From: Parietaria judaica
Lineage: Eukaryota > Streptophyta > Magnoliopsida > Rosales > Urticaceae
DNA length: 64,000 nt
NCBI GenBank assembly: GCA_954871525.1
Contig: OX940868.1
Location: 18,843,056 to 18,907,055, forward strand
Direction: 5' to 3'
The notes under the pieces are model-generated. The model did not search any database, was not told the origin of the DNA, and saw only the letters and a list, made by a program, of their open reading frames with translations. Below, piece by piece: positions 47,680 to 59,010 of the stretch. How positions within the stretch are numbered: the first letter of the stretch is position 1; each line of letters opens with the position of its first letter. The translations under genes were made by a program, and so were the position numbers.

Positions 47680-48979
47680 AGTTAATAAGCTTAAATTCTT
47701 ATGAAGTGAGATATATTTTATTTTTCACATATCTTGTGATATCTAAAGTCTAATGCAGTTCAGAAGATATCATTGTGCTAATTGTGGCTTAGAATCTCTC
47801 ACCGGAGTTCACCCGGTGAATTCATTTTCTCTAGAACCGGATATATAATCAAGATACGAATATGCACTAAACACCAGAGGAGATGTGATATTTTATATAC
47901 AATAATGAGTTTTACAAGGATGATTATGCAACTAATCGTAAAGACATCAAACAAAAATCCTTTTAAATATCGAAGCATTTACTTAAGAAGCAATTTTTGT
48001 AACTAATGATTAGCGATCAAGATGAACTTATTTGTAGATAACCATTTCTCACGTGAGAGTTTACTTGACATAATTAATAGTAAAACTTTTATTAAATAAT
48101 ACCCTATATATTAATACCTATATATTAATAGTCGCGATTAAATAATATGGAATGTGGAACCGTAAACAACAAAATCACAAAACAGAACCGTAAATCACTA
48201 AGAAATAAATAAATTTAAACACCAGAGAGATGGAAAGGGGTGCGTAAGTAAAAGGGCAAGGTCGTGAAATAGGATGTCTCAAACTCGCGCCACCAGAGAG
48301 AATCAGCAAGAGTCACGTGCGTCGCCGGACACCATAGAAGCTACCGAGTCACATGGCCGGGGAGAGAGATCGTGGGCAATCGACCCAGGCTACACGAACG
48401 ATAATTATTCGAGCGGGAGACTGGATGCCTGCTTGAAAAGGCGAAAAGATGCAAACAGATTAAACAGATAGTAGTATCTTATAAGCGATAGTAATATCTG
48501 TACTAACAAGTTCCAGAAACAGATTAAACACGGAATCTAATGAAAACATAAATAGTATTTATCTGTTCTTAAAAAGTTCTGCAAACTGATCAAATCCGGA
48601 ATCTAATCAAGACATAAATACTAATATATGTAGAACAAAATGTTCTGAAAAACCATCAAACCCAGAATCTTTTCAAAACATAAGTAGTAATATCTGTTCT
48701 AAACAAATTCCAAAAACCGATCAAACCCGGAATATGATCATAACATAAGTAATAATATTGTCAATGTGTTAAACTTGGAAAATAATGAAACCTATTGCAG
48801 ATTTTTGTGACACTGTAACTATAGATTAAGAAATAATATTTCGATTCAACAGTTTTGCGAATATTATCGCAGCTAATATTATATTAAAGAATCAGTTTAA
48901 TTGCTTGCTCTTTTAATCTCTTTGGTCCCATTACTGTATTGAATTATCAAAAAAATTTAAGCGACAAACCTGGAAAAAC

Positions 48980-49330
48980 ATTCGCTTCTGGGAGAATCCC
49001 AATCAATCAGCGGCTTGAAGAATGTGTAGCGAGAGTGAGTTCTGAGAAAGCGAAATTTCACAACCCAGAATCAATAAAATTAAAAAAAAAATCCAAAGAA
49101 AAACCAATCTTACCCATCGGAATCAATCGAAAAAAGTGACTCGACACGGACATACCTATAAAAGTTTCGAATCTGGGAGAATCCCGATCAAAGCTTCGGC
49201 TTGAAGAAGGCGTAGCAAGATAGGCATCTAATAGAGAGAAATATGAAGCATGAGTGTTCTGAAAAATTTAAATTTCACAACACACAATCTATAGAAAAAA
49301 GTCGATTCTGGGAGAATCCAAGGGTGCGAA
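48980..49330. repeat. Recurring CTGGGAGAATCC.. motif
   Basis: Three copies of TCTGGGAGAATCC followed in two cases by GATCAA..CGGCTTGAAGAA and GTAGC.A (about 48988, 49168 and 49307), with a spacing of about 140-180 bp. It is an internal repeat of the nested Helitron. Confidence 0.6.
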
Positions 49331-51520
49331 AGTTGTGAGGGAGGTTAAAGGTTAGCATCTCTCCCCAAAGACACGACAACCACTAAGACATTAATAATCG
49401 TTCATATGCTTCGAAGAATCGCGTTGGAAGAATGAGGTGACACAACCTCTCGTTGAAACTAATCGATTAAGGAAAACTTTATGACAAAATTTGAGACTGA
49501 AATCCGGAACTAATAATTTGACACGAGAAACTTCGAAAGGCTAACATATTGAGGATATCCTAGAGAGATACCAACAGTATAAACAATCCCTGCTCATAAT
49601 CAAGTCTCATTTTTTATTGAAGGTGGATATGTACATAAATATATTAATACAACAATTACTTGTAGAATTTAAAAATATTTCCGTAGAATTTCGATCATGA
49701 TCAGGTTTCGCATAAGCATTTCTTCAAACACATAGTACTCAGATCAATAAGACTTTTACATAGCATTATATAAAGATAAATTAGAAATGAATTCATTGAT
49801 TTTTTTCTTTGAAAATCAAACAAAGAGCTAAACGTACAAAAATCAACCAAAGAGGAGTCTGATTGATATTGATGGACATTGAAGATATGCATAGCAAGGA
49901 GTTTCTTTGAAAAAGAATACATGATCGACATTCAACATTGAATAGCGAGGAGTATCTTAGAAAAAAAATGCAGGAGCGACTAACCATTGAATAGGCGGTG
50001 GAGATGAGTCTACAGCGATGGAAACGGAGTTTGATCGTGTTTGGGAAAAGGTTTCTGTTGCGCTGGAGTCCGATCGTGTTCGGAAGAGTAGTCTGCGTGT
50101 GATGAATCGAACAAAGGCTTAAAAAGAAGCAGTTATTCCTTTACATCTCTTGGTGAGGAGTTGCTTCTCTTTGGGTTTTGTGTTTCTTCGTCTGCTCTGT
50201 GAGATGCTTCACTTGGAGTCGAGGCTTCTCTTGAAAGCGGGGCGACAAATGCCTTCGAACCCTTCGAAAGAAGACGACGAGCGAGTTGTATTTTTTAATT
50301 TAAAAATAAATCTAAAAAAAGGAGAAAATAGAGTGAGGTAGAAAAACGGTGTTTTTTATGTTTGACGTTATTTTGCTTTTATATATATAGATAGATTGAT
50401 TGAAATGTGTTATTTGCTTTCTGTTCTTAGCAATATCACTAAAGAATTTAGCAAATTCCTTCTCGAGCGCTATGCAAGAAATATTTGTATTCAATTACTT
50501 TTATTGTAAATATGCTTCTATTCTTTTGCTCAACTTAATTGTTGGACAAGCAAATAGTTTTCAAGGGCTATATTTTGTTGGAATTACCTTATATTGTACA
50601 TGCTGCTAATTTCAGCACGACACTTCTCATTTATTTTATTGTCATTGTTATGTCTTTATTTACAATATGTACCTATCTATATACATAAAAGAACATTTTC
50701 TCTATTCCTTTGCTATACGATTATTTTCATTACAGATTGTATTCTTTTTATCCGCAAAAATAAATAATATTTTGCCAATTGGTTTTGGAAAAACAGGAAT
50801 CTACATCAAAGAGTTAAGTAGATATGCACAATATATTTTCTATTTCAAAGAGTTAACCGATTACTCTGATCAAATGGGAACATTGAAAACCAAGGTTACT
50901 TAATGATTTAAATATGCACAATATTTTTCTATTTCAAAATAAATATATTGCACCCAATTCTTTTTGCAAAAGTGTATACGCCGAAACTCGACTGATAATG
51001 ATTTTCTTGCCAATTGGTCGATAAATTATGCACAAGCGAACAAGAGGTTTAAGATTTGTTTACCCACATTACTATTGCATGCTCTTATTGCATATTGAAT
51101 TTAAAATTTTAAATAAATTTAATTATAACTTTTTTATTGCATGCTCTTAATGATTTAATTATAATTTTTTTTCCTTTTGCATACATGATTTGTTAGTCTT
51201 TATCACTGTCCGAATTCCATTAGATTTCTCCTTTTTCATATTTTAATTTTCTTAAATTAATGACCGATATCATTAAAAAAAAAAAAAAAAAAAAACTCCA
51301 TCTATTAGCATGTAGATCTAAAGAAAGAAATTACCATTTGTTACTCATAATGAATGTGAAATGTATTCATTATCACTAATACAAAATTCAAAAGAAGTAT
51401 GTTTTTTTTACCATTTGTTCAATTACATAAATAAAAAAACAACACATATATATTAAGACACTTGGCAATTACAAAATTACAATTTTTGCTCTCATCTAAT
51501 CACAGTTTTGTGTGACCATT

Positions 51521-51735
51521 TTTTTTTTGAATTGGGTGGCACTACTGGCAAAGATACATGTACTCATGTTACAAGATATTTGTCACGGTAAAAACAACCG
51601 GTATTATTGGCCGCATGCACTATCGGCCAAGATTACATATATTACGCAATTTATGTGTCTCAATGGATCGAACCCAAGACCTCATGGAAGAGTCTTATTG
51701 TAGTGGATTTACCACTAGGCCAAACAAGCTTGGTT
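51521..51735 (-). mobile_element. tRNA-derived SINE
   Basis: On the minus strand a box-A-like TGGCCTAGTGGTAAATC and a box-B GGTTCGATCC lie near the 5' end, and an A-run is at the 3' end. It is flanked by an 18-bp duplication with one mismatch (51503-51520, 51736-51753, ending TGTGACCATT). About 215 bp. Not a tRNA gene: no acceptor stem. Confidence 0.82.
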
Positions 51736-53095
51736 CAGTTTTTTGTGACCATTAAACTCAAAAGAAGATGTAGTAACAACATTTATCTATAAACATTGTA
51801 GCGCACGATCTTTATGAAGGAACGTATCATAATTATTTCAATAAATTATAGTATAAAAATAATTTTTTTTCTTTCTTAATTGTCCATGGCAATTCCATTA
51901 TTGGCAAATCATCGATATTATTTCGTCACCGCTCAGAATTCACTAATTCTAAATATTGACAAATCTCAACACTTTCATTTCCAAATTTAAAAAATCGAAA
52001 TCTTAGTCATTTCGCTACATCTTACCATTTGACATTTAGTTCACAGATTGATTTTTTTTTTTTAAATTAAAGAATACATATATTAGCTTGAACCTAAACA
52101 TTTCCAAAGGTAATTGATAATACTTATAGAGGGCCCTTCAACAATCTTCCCGATAGCGAAACTACGTAGTAAGCTACATGGTCAAAGCCTCCCAAAACTA
52201 TGAAAAATCTTATTAGCACGGGAAAAAATCCAATGCATTCAATTCATTATAGCCTTAGTTATTCTATAGGCGTCCACAAGCTTTGTATACACACACAAGT
52301 TTTATATACTATAGGCTATAGTAATTTTTATATCTATCTTGCTATTTATTTATTCCCTCTGTCTATACAAGTTATTCTATAGTCTATAAAAAAAATAGTC
52401 TATCTCTTCATGTAAATTGTCTATCTCTCTTCATGTCGGGCTTTATCAATTATATTCTTGGGTTTCGCTTATCCTCTCGCTTGCTTCACCCACTTCTCTT
52501 TCATCATCGTCGACGACATATCTTAAATCAAGGTAATATATTGAAATTTTCTAAGTTGGCGATATATACTTATTTAATCGGGTTTATTTTACAATATGTA
52601 AGTTTTGTATTGCAATTTTGAATTTATTATATAAGTTTAATGGAAAAAAATATGTGCCCCCTCCTTCCGAATCCAGGTTCCGCCAATGAATCTTCCTATT
52701 AATATTTTGACAGGCTCTTCAAATTTAAATGGTTATTTATTTTGAGAATAGTATTTTATTTATCCACTATTTTATTTTGAGAATAGTATTTTATTTTACT
52801 TATTTTAATAAAAAAAATAAGTAAAATATAACTAAAATGAAGCAATTTGTAAAGTTTAATGATATAGTTCTTTTATTTATAATTCACAATAAAAAAATAT
52901 TATTATTTTTTTTTATCAAAATAATAAATGATATTTTTTCGTCACCGCGATTTCAACTAGTATAGTTAAAAATTACTTAATGATTTTTTAATAAAATGAC
53001 TTACGTTCCATAAATAATAAATACAATATTAAAGATAGTGACAAGATATTGCCAAAAGCGAAAAAGATAAGATATTAATGCGGCTAGTTTCCGTA

Positions 53096-55074
53096 TCTAT
53101 ATATATATAAAAGAAAAATCCACAAGTATGACATGGCACTCTAGATTTCAAGAGAATGTTGGATTCATTTTTCTTAGAGTTTATAATTTTCTTTTATGAA
53201 CAAATAATACTTAGTTATGTTTATAAAGAAGAAAACGCGAGACCATAGCATTTAAGTGATTTTATTAGGTTTTGAAAGAATAAACATATTTGGCCATTTA
53301 TTTAGTTTTATTTATTCATGTAATTAATCATTAATATGCATCCACTATCGATTCATTACATTTGAATGAATTTATTTGAAAGTGCATGCATTATGCTTAC
53401 ATAACTAAAACGTTATTAATTTGTTTTCAAATTATTCGGTATGCATTAACCTGTCCATACTGTATACACACGAACTGTCATTGATTCATTTTTTTAATGC
53501 TTTCATCAAGACTCCCAAGAGACTTATCAGTGCTATTGTAGCCTCCATCTTTTACGTTTAGCATAATTACTCCATTTATTCATTGAGGAATTCTAACAGG
53601 TGCAAAAGAAGCTTACAAACTAAGTTCCCATGCCTTATATTCCGTACTGGAAAGAACCTCCGTAGAAACCTTGATTGGTCGCTCGATTTCTCTCTCAGTT
53701 ATAGGGTCGCTCTCTTTTTTTCCATACTTATTCGTTCAACCTCCCTTGCAGCTTCGATTGGTAGCTCGCTTTCTCCGTCGCAACGCTCTCTCCATATCGT
53801 TGTATTTGTATTGATGGCAGAGTCGGTTGCTCTCCAACGTCGCTATATCATTGCTCAAACAATGTCGTTAGGCTGCTCTCTCCGTCACAACATCGCTCGG
53901 GCTCACAACGGACATTATCTCTCTCTCATGCAGTCATGCTCTCTATAGCGCAAACTTTTCCGGGTGGCTTTGGACTTCGTTATGCCCCATATTTTAATGC
54001 GCGTGTCTTGATTATATCACCATAACCAGAAGTGGTAAACATGTCTCATTGTCCAATCCAATTATAGGTATATATCCATAATCGATTTATTTTTTTGTTA
54101 AGTTGTTTAGAATAATTATAAACAATTCCTTTTTGTGATGCTTGCTTTAACATACTTCGATTGCTGAGGTTTTTTTAGAAGCCTAACGGTAAGACATTCA
54201 TACTCAATTTAATAAACATATCAATATTTGCCTCACATTATTCAGATCATTTGCTCAACTACTATCACTGTATTATTAATATCCATCTTTACCATATTTC
54301 ATGTTTTTCTTTTTATATCTCTTTTTTATATCTCTCAGTAAAATGCGTAATCAGTTGTCTATTGGAAAATTGATATATGACCAAAAATTTGTTAAGCAAA
54401 GAAATAAATCTCAACAAATTATTAGTCTATTTCGCTACATCTTTTTGCAAGGCAATGGTGAAGAGCTTTTTGCTTTTCCATGATAAAAGTCTCATAACAA
54501 CAAAAACACGTATGACAACTAATCTGTTTGTGTTAATATATAAAAGACCAATGTTGATTCTAAGAAATTAGTACATAAAAAAATTGTGCCACATACGAGT
54601 TTATAATAGAAGAAAAATCTTGATCATCGTAGTAATTATTCTAAAATCAGTACTGTATTGGGTGGTGAACAGTGGATGTTGGTATATTTTATTTTTCAAT
54701 AAAATATAATTAAACACATTTACAATGCATAAGTGTAAAACTAATTAAGAAATAAAAAAATAATGGATGATATTTTATGTGCCAAATGATAGAATAGAAG
54801 CATTGAAACTTTTGTATTCTTAATACTTTATGTGTTAAATGGATGAAGCATTGAAACTTTCTTATTCTTAAGTTTACTATCTCATGAAATCGTAAGAGAT
54901 TTGTGTATAGCTTTTGGGTTTGTTGTAATTCTACAAATATATAAAAAATAGAATACCACTATACTATGTAGAGATTAGAAGTGTCAATAGATTAAAAGAT
55001 TTGAAAATAGAGTATGATTAGATGAAAAAAAACAATGGTAAATGAAATAAAGTTAAATATATGTGTGTGTATAC

Positions 55075-55105
<31 letters not shown>

Positions 55106-55974
55106 AAGTAGTTGACAGAGGGATAAAAATTGATAAATGAATCTATGAACATAACAGTTTTCAAAATATTAATAAAAAAAACATTTTCTCTGATCCCGTA
55201 CAATTATGCCTAAGGTACTAAGATCACAATGTAAATAATAAACTTAATCTATATCTCATGTATTAATCAGCCACATTGAGATCATTATATTATATCACCA
55301 AAATTTTCTAAACGTACATATTCATAGTGTAAAAATGCTATCATATCCCTAAATTTATCGATATTTTCAACTATATTTTACCAGTATTATTTTTCATCAT
55401 TGCGAAATACGGGTAATCCCTTACGCGTGAATGCACATGTAGCGGGTCTTCCATTTCAATTTAGAGATATTGATGTTTAATTTATCTTATTTACTTTGTT
55501 GGTCATAATTTATTTTATTCGTATAAAAGCTTAAAAATAGTGTTAGTTGGCCTGCTCTTTTATATAGCTATTGTAACACTCATGAATTTTTCTTTTTATT
55601 TTTTTGAATGGGACACTCATGAGTTTTAATGTAGATATATGTTGATCTTTAACGCTGATCCATATACTATTAATTAAGGTATTCTATTGGAATATATAAA
55701 ATCCAGAGAGTAATTTACTATCTATATATACACTTTATATATATATATATATCATTAAATTATGTTGAACAATGAACACTTAAATATATATAAGATATTT
55801 GAATGTTAATTATGCCATAAATATTCACGCGCTATGATAACGAACGTGAGACGACGCATTTTTCTATCCAAATTTTAATGTGAATTTTAATAACTACAAA
55901 CGTTAAATTTTATCATTTTAATTTTTTTAAAAAAAATTATCACCACCGCGCTTTGCGCGGTGCCTATCCACTAG
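53096..55974 (+). mobile_element. Helitron, 2.9 kb, non-autonomous
   Basis: It starts TCTATATATATATATAAAAG after A53095 and ends with the hairpin CACCGCGC-TTT-GCGCGGTG, then CCTATCCACTAG before T55975. Joining the flanks (..CCGTA + TTATTATATAAAG..) restores the eRF1 upstream cassette. No transposase. ORFs inside are short and unremarkable. Confidence 0.88.
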
Positions 55975-56062
55975 TTATTATATAAAGAAGAATTGTGATT
56001 ATTAAACTCAAAATCTTCTTTGATTTATTAAATCGTAATATAATTTTTACAATGATTTTTTA

Positions 56063-57053
56063 GGGTAAACTACGGCTAATGTACCCAATGTTTGATTTTT
56101 TACGAATTATGTACCCAATGTTTATTTTAAGTGGCTAATGTACTCAATGTTTTATCTGTTAGATATTTTCGTGTTTTCCGTTAGTTGACCGTTAGAGAAT
56201 TATCCTCCTCTATATGCACACTTTTTGTATTTTTGACATAACTCACTCATTTTTTGTCCAAATTTTATGCATGACCTATGGTTGGAAATACAAGAGATAG
56301 ATCTAAAATTTTTATGTTTTTAAGTTTCGTAAAATAAGTTTTAGAAAAATACGAAATTTCAAATACAACGTAAAATTGGACGTAAGTTTAATGCAAAATA
56401 TTTGTTTCGAGAAAATTTTACCATACTTAATGAATTTTATGATGAAACGTAAAACTAATAAGTTGTAGATAAATATTTTATCTTTCCAACGGATGTTTAG
56501 TTATAAATTTTGGACAAAAGATGAGTAAGTTATGCCAAAAATATGAAAGATTATTTCACATCATATATTTCATATTTTTGGCATAACTCACTCGTTTTTT
56601 ATCCAAAATTTATAAATAAACACCCGTTAGAAAGATAAAATATTTATCTACAAATTTTTAGTTTTACTTTTCACCATATAAATTCATTAAATATATTAAA
56701 ATTTTCTCAAAACAAATATATTGTATTAAACTAACGTCTAATTTTACGTTGTATTTGAAATTTCGTATTTTTATAAAAATTGTTTTACAAATCTTAAAAC
56801 AACAAAGTTGTAGATCTATCTCTTATCTTTCTAACCATAGGTCGTGCATAAAATTTGGACAAAAAATGAGCGAGTTATGTGAAAAATACGAAAAGTGTAC
56901 ATGTAGAGGATGATAACTCTCTAACGGTCAACTAACGGAAAACACGAAAATATCTAACAGATCAAACATTGGGTACATTAGCCACCAAAAATAAACATTG
57001 GGTACATAATTTGCAAAATATGAAACATTAGGTACATTAGTCGCAGTTTACCC
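56063..57053. mobile_element. Foldback Mutator-like element in the eRF1 leader intron
   Basis: A 991-bp near-palindrome: the left arm from GGGTAAACTACGGCTAATG is mirrored by the right arm ending CATTAGTCGCAGTTTACCC. The arms span most of the element (TAACGGTCAACTAACGGAAA also faces its complement). The 9-bp flanks, GATTTTTTA / TTTTTTTTA, are a degenerate duplication. It landed in the polypyrimidine tract a few bases before the splice acceptor. Confidence 0.83.
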
Positions 57054-57076
57054 TTTTTTTTAACCAACAACTTAAA

Positions 57077-58189
57077 ATGGTGGATTCCCAAGATACCAAT
57101 CGTGACGTTGAGATCTGGAAGATCAAGAAATTGATTAAAGAACTCGAAGCTGCAAAGGGAAAGGACACGATCATGATCTCTCTCATCATGCCTCCTCGTG
57201 ATCAGGTGTCTCGGGTCACTAAGATGCTTGAGGATGAATTTGGAACCGCTTCCAACATCAAAAGTATAGTGAATCGTCAGTCTGTTTTAGGAGCAATTAC
57301 ATCTGCACAGCAGAGACTGAAACTTTACAACAAGGTCCCTCCAAATGGGCTCGTTCTCTACACGGGCACAATTGTCACAGACGATGGCAAAGAGAAGAAA
57401 GTGACCACTAGTTTCGAGCCTTTCAGGCCGATCAATGCATCGTTGTACCACTGTGACAACAAGTTCCACACCGAAGCTCTAAACGAGCTGCCCGAATCTG
57501 ATGACAAGTTTGGCTTCATTGTGAAGGATGGACATGGTACCCTTTTCGCGACTCTGAGTGGTAACCCGAGAGAAATTTTGCATAAGTTCAGTGTTGACCT
57601 TCCAAAGAAGCATGGGAGAGGAGGGCAATCAGCTCTGTGTTTCGCCCGACAGGGAATGGAGAAGCGCCACAATTATCTGAGGAAAACAGCAGAACTTGCA
57701 ACTCAGTTCTACATAAACCCAGCTACTAGCCAACCCAATGTTTCAGGGTTAATTCTTGCGGGATGCGCTAACTTCAAAACCGAGCTGAGTCAGTCTGACA
57801 TGTTTGATCCTCGGCTTAAAGCCAAGATTTTGAACGTTGTGGACGTGTCTTATGGAGGGGAGGACGGTTTTAACGAGGCGGTCAAACTGTCCTCGGAGAT
57901 CCTTTCCAATGTTAAGTTCATCCAAGAAAAACTCTTGATTGGAAAATATTTCGCAGAGATAAATCAAGAAACTAAGAAATACGTTGTTGGTGTCGATGAC
58001 ACGCTGAAAGCTCTTGAAATGGGTGCTGTGGAAATTCTCATAGTATGGGAAAGTTTGGACATTAATAGGTACGACTTGAAGAATTTTACTACTGGTGAAA
58101 TTATTGTAACGCTCTTGAACAAGGAAAAGGAAAGCGATGCAAACAATTTCCGGGATCCGGTTACCAACGTCGAATTGGAAACTCCATAG
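57077..58189 (+). CDS. eRF1-like protein, copy 2, C-terminally truncated (probable pseudogene)
   Basis: eRF1 recognises all three stop codons in the ribosomal A site and, with eRF3, releases the peptide. The 370-codon ORF keeps the decoding motifs NIKS (residues 60-63) and YxCxxxF (124-130) and the catalytic GGQ (182-184, in GRGGQSAL). Odd residues near GGQ are [15 protein letters not shown], where the family has [15 protein letters not shown]; copy 1 shares the Gln. A TAG at 58187-58189 ends the ORF. In-frame homology continues to 58390, which would give 437 codons, the normal length. The C domain that binds eRF3 is therefore cut. The coding region has no intron. The 5' side lost its leader exon to insertions, so expression is doubtful. 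Confidence 0.92.
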   Translation: MVDSQDTNRDVEIWKIKKLIKELEAAKGKDTIMISLIMPPRDQVSRVTKMLEDEFGTASNIKSIVNRQSVLGAITSAQQRLKLYNKVPPNGLVLYTGTIVTDDGKEKKVTTSFEPFRPINASLYHCDNKFHTEALNELPESDDKFGFIVKDGHGTLFATLSGNPREILHKFSVDLPKKHGRGGQSALCFARQGMEKRHNYLRKTAELATQFYINPATSQPNVSGLILAGCANFKTELSQSDMFDPRLKAKILNVVDVSYGGEDGFNEAVKLSSEILSNVKFIQEKLLIGKYFAEINQETKKYVVGVDDTLKALEMGAVEILIVWESLDINRYDLKNFTTGEIIVTLLNKEKESDANNFRDPVTNVELETP

Positions 58190-58390
58190 AAGACGTTGTT
58201 GCTCGAGTGGTTTGCCAATGAATACCATAAATTTGGGTGTTCGCTTGAATTTGTGACCAATAAGTCTCCGGAGGGCGCTCAGTTCAGTTAAGGATTTGGT
58301 GGCATAGGTGGAATTCTTCGTTATCAGCTTGACATGATGACGCCCGATGAGTTGTCCGATGATGAGGAAGTGTATGCTGATTCTGAATAG
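58190..58390 (+). pseudogene. Untranslated remnant of the eRF1 C-terminus
   Basis: It continues the frame after the premature TAG with [20 protein letters not shown], then [10 protein letters not shown], a second stop TAA (58289-58291), then GFGGIGGILRYQLDMMTPDE and an acidic end before the ancestral stop UAG 58388-58390. Two independent stops argue that this copy no longer makes full-length eRF1. Confidence 0.93.
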
Positions 58391-58396
58391 CAATCA
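58388..58396 (+). promoter_or_regulatory. Ancestral eRF1 stop in UAG-CAR-YYA readthrough context
   Basis: The sequence is TAG CAA TCA, exactly the tobamovirus-type leaky-stop consensus UAG-CAR-YYA. Readthrough would add 43 codons, ending at TGA 58520-58522. Plant eRF1 genes are known to be autoregulated by readthrough plus nonsense-mediated decay, and this is the expected cis element. Confidence 0.75.
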
Positions 58397-58524
58397 TTCA
58401 TATGTTCTCCGGATCTGGTGCAGAATAATGGCGAGAAGTTGCTGCACCAGTGGGTGGCGCAGCTGCATCAGCTGCCGCCGCCGCTGCGCCCGCCTGGCTC
58501 GGGTGGTTCCAATGGCTGTTGAAG

Positions 58525-58869
58525 GTACGTTCTCTTCCTCCATTAATATTTTGTGGTCGATTTTAAATGATTATCTTTTTATCTTTCGTGGTGGATTTTT
58601 TTGATGATCATTTTGTACATCTACATATCTTGATGACACCGGACTTGTTACGGTTTTGGGTGATCTTCTTTATCATATTTAAACAAATTCTAGAGAGCAC
58701 CGACGCTTAATTATGAACTAATTTACCGAACAATTCTTGGATCATTTCTCATTGATTTAGGGTCTCTTAAATAGCCAAACATAAAAACCCAAACATAGTT
58801 GCGCTCGTGAAGAGCATTTGTTTTATCATCATCTGTAGTGGATTTTGAATATATATATTTTTCTTGTAG
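58525..58869 (+). other. Probable 3'-UTR intron of eRF1
   Basis: Donor GAAG|GTACGT and acceptor TTTTCTTGTAG|GGCAG bracket 345 T-rich bases, with GC-rich exon-like DNA on both sides. The junction is 134 nt after the ancestral stop (far enough to trigger NMD) but only 2 nt after the readthrough stop. Confidence 0.72.
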
Positions 58870-59010
58870 GGCAGCGGGACACCATCCCCCGGGCTCACGC
58901 AGTGCTGCTTTCGCGATCGTCGACACATCTAGGTCGAGAGCCTGCGCAGTGAGATGAATGGGCACGGAGATCTCGGAAGAGAGACGAGTACTGATTCGGT
59001 AGGTTTGGCT
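58870..59010 (+). other. Probable eRF1 3'-UTR exon
   Basis: GC-rich stretch after the 3'-UTR intron (about 58870-59000). It ends near CGGTAGG, which could be a further donor. Non-coding. Confidence 0.45.

Larger units (their letters stand above)
42695..50391 (-). mobile_element. Nested Helitron, 7.7 kb, formerly autonomous type
   Basis: On the minus strand the 5' end is TCTATATATATAAAAGCAAA (from 50391), and the 3' end is a perfect 8-bp stem CACCGCGC/GCGCGGTG about 10 bp before CTAG (42698-42695). The host bases are A and T as required. It contains a decayed Helitron replicase/helicase N-terminal region (44404-45249) and a captured CBS-domain exon (47491-47606). No helicase domain remains. 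A single element spanning both ends is inferred; it could also be a composite. Confidence 0.68.
42225..52960 (+). mobile_element. Outer Helitron, itself interrupted
   Basis: The 5' end is TCTATATATATA after A42224; the 3' end is CAACTAG before T52961. Joining the flanks restores collinearity with the eRF1 upstream cassette at 33880. The 3' hairpin is weak. Without the nested element its own sequence is about 3.0 kb (42225-42694, 50392-52960) and holds a SINE and no gene. The 3' border rests on the homology break more than on a clear hairpin. Confidence 0.58.
52961..57076 (+). promoter_or_regulatory. Upstream region of eRF1 copy 2, split by two insertions
   Basis: Native pieces are 52961-53095, 55975-56062 and 57054-57076. 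The first matches 33886-34113 with a gap; the second continues it and then jumps to the end of the leader intron (TAATATAATTTTTA.A.TGATTTTTT). The leader exon (GAGTGAGTGAGCC) is missing. The acceptor read AACCAG|CAG in copy 1 but is AACCAACAAC here, so the canonical AG is lost. Confidence 0.7.

Noticed and set aside
51660..51725. tRNA gene on the minus strand
   Set aside because: Boxes A and B are present but there is no foldable acceptor stem; the A-run and 18-bp duplication show a SINE.
53583..53948. 121-codon ORF in a Helitron
   Set aside because: No similarity to Helitron proteins or any known family; its composition looks random.
57749..58393. 214-codon minus-strand ORF
   Set aside because: Antisense shadow of the eRF1 coding region.
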